A stretch of 64,000 nucleotides of DNA from NCBI GenBank assembly GCA_947600065.1, contig CANQFZ010000006.1, positions 1-64,000 on the forward strand, in the 5' to 3' direction. A model generated the notes under the pieces. It was not told where the DNA came from. It did not search any database and was given only the letters and a program-made list of their open reading frames with translations. The DNA is from an uncultured Clostridia bacterium (GTDB lineage Bacteria; Bacillota; Clostridia; Oscillospirales; Ruminococcaceae). Positions 59,165-64,000 of the stretch are shown here, piece by piece. The position numbers were made by a program, and so were the translations under genes. How positions within the stretch are numbered: the stretch's first letter is position 1; every line of letters starts with the position of its first letter.

Positions 59165-59605
59165 ATAATTTTAAACCTCCTGCTTGTAATTTCAAATCAT
59201 ATCATCATATATTGTACCATATCCGCGTTTAAATTTCAATAGTTTTTTAAAATTTTCGTCATTGTCGGAAAAGTAAACTCCAGCTTGTATAAAAACCTAT
59301 TTGTGGTTCTTTTCAAACGTTATTTCTTTCAATAACACACTCTCGCCCTATCCCCCTGCCCTTCTAGAGGTTAGATGTAAGAAGTAAGAGGTAAGAATTT
59401 CGGGGAACTTCTGAGATAAAAAGTTGTTTGGTTTTCGGAGAAAGAGGCTGGAGGCTAGAATGCTAACGAGAAACGAACTGCCTTTCAGTTACAACTCTAA
59501 CCTCTTACCTCTAACCTCTAACCTCTAGAAGGGGAAGGGGGAGAATGCGGGGCGCTGCGCGCCCCGCGCCCTGCCTCGCGGGGACTGTGTCCCCGCAACT
59601 CCTGT
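59165..59605. repeat. Composite intergenic repeat, copy 5 (reversed)
   Basis: No gene. Read on the minus strand this is the composite unit in inverted order: the tail (CCTATTTGTGGTTCTTTTCAA, from 59309) comes first on plus, then heptamer tracts (about 59363-59400, 59447-59460, 59495-59530), a CCCCTTCCCC-type remnant (GGGGAAGGGGGAG), the hairpin GCGGGGCGC/GCGCCCCGC and a CGCGGGGAC/GTCCCCGC hairpin. Confidence 0.65.
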
Positions 59606-59609
59606 TGGC

Positions 59610-59683
59610 AGTGTACTCATCGTATGCCTTTGGTGAATAACCATACAATGCTAATTAGGCTTTATATACAGACTGTCATCTTG
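59610..59683 (+). ncRNA. Decayed copy of the structured element
   Basis: GCCTTTGGTGAATAACCATAC followed by TTAGGCTTTATATACAGACTG resembles the 3' half of copy B (GCCTTTGGCGGATAACCATAC; GGGGCTTTATCTACAGTCTG). The 5' half is missing, so it is probably a remnant. Confidence 0.4.
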
Positions 59684-59693
59684 ATTTTTCATA

Positions 59694-59722
59694 TTGACAT
59701 AAACAGAAAATCGGTATATAAT
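59694..59722 (+). promoter_or_regulatory. Promoter of the FeoB-associated peptide gene
   Basis: TTGACA (59694-59699), a 17-base spacer and TATAAT (59717-59722). Confidence 0.75.
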
Positions 59723-59742
59723 AAAAGCAGGGAAGTGATATT

Positions 59743-59919
59743 ATGCTTGAGTTTCTTGCGGAGAATTGGGGAACAATAGTTGTAGCCGCATTGCTGATTT
59801 TGGCATTGACTGCGGCGGTAATAAAACTTGTAAAGGACAAACGTTCGGGAAAAGGCTCGTGCTGCGGCGACTGCTCGAAATGTCACAGCGCGGAAAGCTC
59901 CTGTAAAAAGCGTCAGTAA
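59743..59919 (+). CDS. FeoB-associated Cys-rich membrane protein
   Basis: A 58-residue protein, too short for most ORF cut-offs. One membrane helix (TIVVAALLILALTAAVIKLV) is followed by a basic, Cys-rich tail, CCGDCSKCHSAESSCKKRQ, with five Cys. This matches the small family that usually follows feoB and is thought to assist ferrous iron uptake. No feoA or feoB is in this window. GGAAGTGA precedes the ATG, and it has its own promoter and terminator. Confidence 0.8.
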   Translation: MLEFLAENWGTIVVAALLILALTAAVIKLVKDKRSGKGSCCGDCSKCHSAESSCKKRQ

Positions 59920-59933
59920 ACCGAGAACCGTCT

Positions 59934-59984
59934 AAAAGCCGTGTAAAGCCCGCAGTTTTTCTGCATAGGCTTTACACGGCTTTT
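59934..59984 (+). terminator. Terminator after the FeoB-associated gene
   Basis: A perfect 17-bp stem, AAAAGCCGTGTAAAGCC (59934-59950) / 59968-59984, ending in TTTTATTATA. Confidence 0.9.
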
Positions 59985-60036
59985 ATTATACAAATTGTAT
60001 ATAATCAAGACTGTCCGAAATGTCCGATATTACTAC

Positions 60037-60065
60037 TTGACTTTTTTATAACTATATGTTATAAT
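60037..60065 (+). promoter_or_regulatory. Promoter of the symporter gene
   Basis: TTGACT (60037-60042), a 17-base spacer and TATAAT (60060-60065). Confidence 0.75.
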
Positions 60066-60136
60066 AAATTGTACTTCATTGCTTTAACGCTTGTATGCTT
60101 TTATGCATAAAACTGTTAAAGCGGAAAGGATTATTT

Positions 60137-61687
60137 ATGACATATGTTATTTTGGCAGTATACCTTGCGGTAATGATAGGTATAGGAATATACTGCCGCA
60201 AGAGAGCGTCCTCCGTGTCAGACTTCGTTCTCGGAGGAAGAAACATCGGCGGTTGGTTTACGGCGTTTGCCTATGGAACGTCCTATTTCTCGGCGGTCGT
60301 ATTTATAGGCTATGCGGGACAGTTCGGCTGGAGCTACGGCGTTTCGGCTACATGGATAGGCATAGGAAACGCGCTTATAGGTTCAATGCTCCCGTGGATA
60401 ATAATGGGCAGAAGAACAAGAGTTATGACAAAACAATTAAACGCTTCTACAATGCCCGAGTTTTTCGAGAAGCGCTACAGCTCAAAGGCGCTGAAGATAG
60501 TCTCGGCTGTAATTGTTTTCGTGTTCCTTATTCCTTATACGGCGTCTGTTTATAACGGACTTTCGAGATTGTTCAATATGGCGTTCGATCTGCCTTATGA
60601 AGCCTGCCTTATAGGTATGGCGGTACTTACGGCGGCATACGTTATTCTCGGCGGCTATACCGCGACTGCGATAAACGACTTTGTACAGGGAATAATCATG
60701 CTTATTGGCATAGTCGCGGTCGTTATCTGCGTTATAAACGGAAAAGGCGGATTTACAGAAGCGCTTAACGGTCTCGGACAGATAACCGATAAAGGCGTTC
60801 CCGCAAATTCTCTCAATACGCTTTTCGGTCCCGACCCGATAAACCTTATAGGCGTTGTAATTCTGACATCTCTCGGCACATGGGGACTTCCTCAGATGGT
60901 GCAGAAGTTCTATGCGATAAAAGACGACGCGGCAATAAAGCGCGGTACTATAATATCGACGATCTTCGCGCTCGTTGTTGCGGGCGGCTCGTATTTTATG
61001 GGCGGCTTCGGCAGGCTCTACGGAACGGGCGCAAACGGCGAAACGCTTATTGAAAGCGTAAACGGAAAACTTGCGTTTGACTCTATCGTTCCGCTAATGC
61101 TAAAAGAGGCGCTCCCCGAATTACTGATAGGAGTAGTGGTAGTGCTTGTGCTTTCCGCTTCAATGTCAACATTGTCCTCGCTCGTGCTGACTTCAAGCTC
61201 GACGCTCACCATCGACCTTATAAAGCCCCTTATGAAGAAAGGTATGAGCGACAAAAAGCAGGTGCTTATAATGAGAATACTTATTGCGGTGTTCCTGTTA
61301 ATATCCGTAATAATCGCACTTAACCCCAACGCTTATATAACGACCCTTATGTCGATCTCATGGGGCGCTTTGGCGGGAGCATTCCTTGCGCCGTTCTTAT
61401 ACGGACTGTTCTCAAAGAAGATAACAAAAGCCGCCGTTTGGGCAAGCTTTATCTCGGGCGTGGGCATAACCGTTGTGCATATGTTTATATTCAGCCTCGG
61501 CTTCTTCCCGGATGCAACTGCGGCTGCGGTGTCGCTCCCGCTTAATCTCGCTTCTCCGATAAACGCGGGCGCGATCGCAATGATATTCGGACTGATAATT
61601 GTCCCGATAGTGAGCGCATTTACCAAAAACAAAAACCTCGAAAAGGACGAAAAGCTTTTAGAGGACTGCAAGAAAGAGCTTGGATAA
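60137..61687 (+). CDS. Sodium:solute symporter (SSS family)
   Basis: A 516-residue symporter with about 13 helices. Family blocks: VSDFVLGGRNIGGWFTAFAYG, YFSAVVFIGYAGQFGW, FEKRYSSKALK, LGGYTATAINDFVQGIIMLIG, GTWGLPQMVQKFYAIKDD and SASMSTLSSLVLTSSSTLTIDL (sodium-2 site serines). It resembles the PutP/PanF branch; substrate (proline, pantothenate or another carboxylate) not resolved. The ATG at 60137 follows AAAGGA; the upstream start at 60095 is rejected. Confidence 0.9.
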   Translation: MTYVILAVYLAVMIGIGIYCRKRASSVSDFVLGGRNIGGWFTAFAYGTSYFSAVVFIGYAGQFGWSYGVSATWIGIGNALIGSMLPWIIMGRRTRVMTKQLNASTMPEFFEKRYSSKALKIVSAVIVFVFLIPYTASVYNGLSRLFNMAFDLPYEACLIGMAVLTAAYVILGGYTATAINDFVQGIIMLIGIVAVVICVINGKGGFTEALNGLGQITDKGVPANSLNTLFGPDPINLIGVVILTSLGTWGLPQMVQKFYAIKDDAAIKRGTIISTIFALVVAGGSYFMGGFGRLYGTGANGETLIESVNGKLAFDSIVPLMLKEALPELLIGVVVVLVLSASMSTLSSLVLTSSSTLTIDLIKPLMKKGMSDKKQVLIMRILIAVFLLISVIIALNPNAYITTLMSISWGALAGAFLAPFLYGLFSKKITKAAVWASFISGVGITVVHMFIFSLGFFPDATAAAVSLPLNLASPINAGAIAMIFGLIIVPIVSAFTKNKNLEKDEKLLEDCKKELG

Positions 61688-62158
61688 AGCGTTACAAAAA
61701 TTCGCATTAAAAGAAAAAGAGGCTAAGAGGTTAGAATTAAGAGGTAAGAATTTAAACCAAGACAAGATTTCCTTTTCAAACCTTGTTTTGACTTCAACTC
61801 TAGCCCTTAGCCTCTTTCTCAAATAGCCAAATAACTTTTTATCCCGGACTGCCTTTGATTTCTTACCTCTTACAGCGTTATCCGCCGAAGGGCGGATAAC
61901 GCGCTTACACTCTAACCTCTAGCAGGGCGGGGTTCGGGGCGCGCCGGCGCCCCGAACTTTTCCCCCTTCCCTTCGGGAAGGGGGGCAGGGGGGATGGGCG
62001 AATAAAGGTTATTGAGAGAAATAGTGTTTGAAAATAACCACAAATGGGGACTTTGTATACAGCCTGCGACATTGAGAGAAATAGCGTTTGAAAAGAACAA
62101 CCAATAGGCAAGAATTTACTGCAAGAATTTAAATTCTTGCCTCTGATTTTTAAAACAC
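61688..62158. repeat. Composite intergenic repeat, copy 6
   Basis: No gene. Heptamer tracts at about 61720-61750, 61797-61815 and 61860-61920; within the last lies the hairpin GCGTTATCCGCC (61875-61886) / GGCGGATAACGC (61891-61902). Then GGGGCGCGCCGGCGCCCC (61936-61953), a CCCCCTTCCC/GGGAAGGGGGG hairpin (about 61961-61986) and two tails, TTATTGAGAGAAATAGTG and CATTGAGAGAAATAGCG, each followed by an AACCACAAAT-like end. An AAGAATTTA/TAAATTCTTG hairpin precedes the next promoter. Confidence 0.7.
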
Positions 62159-62187
62159 TTGACAAATTTCGCAAATAGTGGTATAAT
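62159..62187 (+). promoter_or_regulatory. Promoter of the TrpXY-like operon
   Basis: TTGACA (62159-62164), a 17-base spacer and TATAAT (62182-62187). Confidence 0.8.
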
Positions 62188-62248
62188 CGTATAGTATGCA
62201 ACAAATGAATACGAAACCGGTTAGTAATTTATAAGGAGGAAATTTTAA

Positions 62249-63223
62249 ATGAAAAAGAAAATTTTGAGCGCGTTTCTTGTGCTCTCTATGGCGCTCGGGC
62301 TTTGCGCCTGCGACAGTAAGGACAACGATAAGCTGAAGATCGGCGTTATACAGTTTGCCGCGCACCCCTCGCTTGATAACTGTTATGAAGGAATAAAGCA
62401 GGGTCTCGACGAAAGCGAGTATAAGGACAATTACGAAATTGATTTTCAGAACGGACAGAACAGCACCGAAAACTGCGACCAGTATGCAAAGAATATGGTC
62501 GCAAACGGCTATGATATGATAATTGCCATAGCTACACCTGCGGCTGTTTCGGCATATGCCGCGGCAAAGAACACGGATATCCCCGTTATTTTCTGCGCAG
62601 TATCCGATCCTGTTGCGGCGGGACTTGCAACAAGCCTCGACGCAGGACTTGACACCTGCAACGGCACAGCCGATATCTTAAATCTTGCCGAACAGCTCGA
62701 GCTTATTATGGCGTGCCGGCCCGATGTAAAGAAGATCGGCGTTCTTTATACGACGACCGAAGCAAACTCTGTTTCTCACCTTAAGATTTTCAAAGAACTT
62801 TGTTCCGCAAAGGGAGTTGAGGTAGTAGAAAGCGGCGTTTCGGGTTCTGCAGATATTCCTCAGGCTGCCGCAGACCTTGCTTCAAAGGTAGACTGCATAA
62901 ATAACTTCACCGACAACAACGTTGTAAACAGCCTGTCTATAGTGCTTGAAAAGGCAAACGCCGCGGGTATCCCCGTATACGGCTCAGAGGTAGAGCAGGT
63001 AAAGAACGGCTGTATTGCTTCAATGTCAATTGACTATGTAGCCCTCGGAAAGAAAACAGCAGAAATGGCAGCAAAAGTTCTCGGCGGCACAAAGTGCTCC
63101 GCATTGCCCGTTACACAGGTTAGCGACGTAACTCCCGTTGTAAATACGGAAGTTCTCGCAAAGTTCGGAATTACGCTTCCCGAAGCGTATAAGGACGCCG
63201 AAAAGGTGACCACAAACAGTTGA
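62249..63223 (+). CDS. ABC solute-binding lipoprotein, TrpX-like
   Basis: A 324-residue periplasmic-binding-like protein. Lipoprotein signal ends in LCAC. The family pattern is LKIGVIQFAAHPSLDNCYEGIKQGL, IIAIATPAAVSAYAAAKNTDIPVIFCAVSDPVAAGL, KKIGVLYTTTEANSVSHLKIFK and VEQVKNGCIASMSIDYVALGKKTAEMA, the ABC_sub_bind family whose members carry tryptophan or tyrosine. AAGGAGG precedes the ATG. The cognate permease follows 40 bases on. Confidence 0.88.
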   Translation: MKKKILSAFLVLSMALGLCACDSKDNDKLKIGVIQFAAHPSLDNCYEGIKQGLDESEYKDNYEIDFQNGQNSTENCDQYAKNMVANGYDMIIAIATPAAVSAYAAAKNTDIPVIFCAVSDPVAAGLATSLDAGLDTCNGTADILNLAEQLELIMACRPDVKKIGVLYTTTEANSVSHLKIFKELCSAKGVEVVESGVSGSADIPQAAADLASKVDCINNFTDNNVVNSLSIVLEKANAAGIPVYGSEVEQVKNGCIASMSIDYVALGKKTAEMAAKVLGGTKCSALPVTQVSDVTPVVNTEVLAKFGITLPEAYKDAEKVTTNS

Positions 63224-63263
63224 TAAATAACTTAAAATTAAATGACCGAAAGGGCGTGCAAAA

Positions 63264-64000
63264 GTGACTGTTTTCATAAATATTCTTATCGGAATAGGCG
63301 AAGAAGGTCTGATGTATGCCCTTTTGGCTTTGGGAATGTATATTTCCTACAGCGTTCTTGATTTCCCCGATCTTTCGGTTGACGGAACATTCCCGCTCGG
63401 CGCAGTGCTTACGGGTGTGCTTATAGTAAACGGCGTTGATCCGTGGCTGTGCCTTGTAATTTCTTTTGCTGCGGGTATGCTTGCGGGTATGCTCACGGGC
63501 ATTATGAATGTAAAGCTCGGCATTATCCCGCTTCTCTGCGGAATAATTATGTACACCGCCATGCTCTCCGTAAACCTTATGCTTATAAAAACGGGAACAG
63601 ACGGTATGGCAATAGCTTCGTTCTTTACAAAAGACACTATTTTCAACAGCTCGCTTGCGGGTCTTATTCCCAAAACTTTGGGCGGTTTCGCTTTGAGAAC
63701 GCTTATTATTTCGCTTCTTATTGTCATTGTGTGCAAGATCCTGCTCGACCTGTTTCTTAAAACCAAAAGCGGGTTATTGCTCCGCGCAACGGGCGACAAC
63801 GAGCGTTATACGACAATGCTCGGCAAAAATCCCGGCACTGTAAAGATATTCGGACTTATGCTCGGAAACGGCTTTGCGGCGCTCGCGGGTTCGGTAATCG
63901 CCCAGAACAAAGGCAGCGCCGACCAGCAGATGGGAACGGGAATGGTCGTTCTCGGTCTTGCTTCGGTTATAATCGGCATAAGCCTTTTCAAGCGCGTTCG
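63264..64000 (+). CDS. ABC transporter permease, TrpY-like (incomplete)
   Basis: An open frame of 245 codons that runs off the window end. It starts with GTG at 63264. Seven or more helices are visible; the sequence MYALLALGMYISYSVLDFPDLSVDGTFPLGAV is the hallmark of the permease paired with ABC_sub_bind proteins, and LLLRATGDNERYTTMLGKNPGTVKIFGLMLGN is the cytoplasmic coupling loop. The ATPase gene is expected just beyond the edge. Confidence 0.85.
   Translation, partial: MTVFINILIGIGEEGLMYALLALGMYISYSVLDFPDLSVDGTFPLGAVLTGVLIVNGVDPWLCLVISFAAGMLAGMLTGIMNVKLGIIPLLCGIIMYTAMLSVNLMLIKTGTDGMAIASFFTKDTIFNSSLAGLIPKTLGGFALRTLIISLLIVIVCKILLDLFLKTKSGLLLRATGDNERYTTMLGKNPGTVKIFGLMLGNGFAALAGSVIAQNKGSADQQMGTGMVVLGLASVIIGISLFKRV

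Noticed and set aside
59363-59530. Heptamer arrays as a CRISPR array
   Set aside because: Repeat units are 7 bases, degenerate and contiguous, with no unique spacers and no cas genes.

Overview
The window reads as chromosome of an anaerobic, endospore-forming Bacillota, most likely a clostridial gut or rumen lineage of the Oscillospiraceae/Ruminococcaceae type (inference). The grounds are a spoIIGA-sigE pair with sigG, an oxygen-sensitive class III ribonucleotide reductase (nrdD/nrdG), a TM1266-type regulator known from [FeFe]-hydrogenase organisms, a diaminopimelate pathway under a lysine riboswitch, strong Shine-Dalgarno sites and canonical TTGACA-17-TATAAT promoters. No rRNA, tRNA, CRISPR array, prophage or intact insertion sequence was seen.

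Layout. 0.4-5.7 kb, minus strand: cdaA-cdaR (c-di-AMP synthesis) with an FAD oxidoreductase, DegV and TrmL. 6.5-17.5 kb, plus strand: a RACo-like ASKHA protein, then rplS, lepB, rbgA, rnhB, yraN, thrC, a phosphoesterase, tig-clpP-clpX, a hypothetical protein and an MGMT-like protein. 17.9-18.9 kb, minus strand: a cluster of ribbon-helix-helix/RelB-like small proteins with a 35-residue hydrophobic peptide. 19.3-22.6 kb: a P-type-ATPase-like protein that has lost its catalytic motifs, directly followed by a DUF368 (PopT-type) undecaprenyl-phosphate transporter. 22.7-25.1 kb: sigG convergent with spoIIGA-sigE. 25.3-35.8 kb: GT2-GtrA protein, GltD-like oxidoreductase, diguanylate cyclase, SPFH/zinc-ribbon protein, pth and mfd. 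35.8-48.7 kb, mostly minus strand: an OppA-like lipoprotein, nrdG/nrdD, dprA, ruvB-TPR-ruvA-ruvC, a radical SAM enzyme, an AI-2E-type permease, an amidohydrolase and queA. 48.8-53.3 kb: lysine riboswitch-asd-dapA-dapB-ACT-mscS. 53.5-56.5 kb: an attenuator-like leader, a TM1266 regulator and a NitT/TauT-like ABC transporter. 57-64 kb: tspO, a radical SAM/B12 protein, a FeoB-associated Cys-rich peptide, a sodium:solute symporter and the start of a TrpXY-like ABC operon that runs off the end.

The most unusual items are: (1) the 816-residue pseudo-P-type ATPase (DKTGT to EKEGA, TGES to TGSA, TGD to CED, GDGxNDxP absent) translationally adjacent to a lipid-carrier transporter; (2) a two-copy structured element at 29.97-30.09 kb and 53.33-53.48 kb, whose closing stems covary and whose internal asymmetries are conserved G-A pairs, with a decayed third copy at 59.6 kb; (3) an NrdD that stops at the position of the glycyl-radical motif, with Arg where Gly should be; (4) a family of composite intergenic repeats (variable GC hairpin, C-run/G-run hairpin, conserved tail, degenerate heptamer tracts) that fills most long intergenic gaps; (5) a terminator-controlled leader of unknown ligand at 53.5 kb.

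All calls come from reading the sequence. No alignment or database search was run, so family names rest on recognised motifs.
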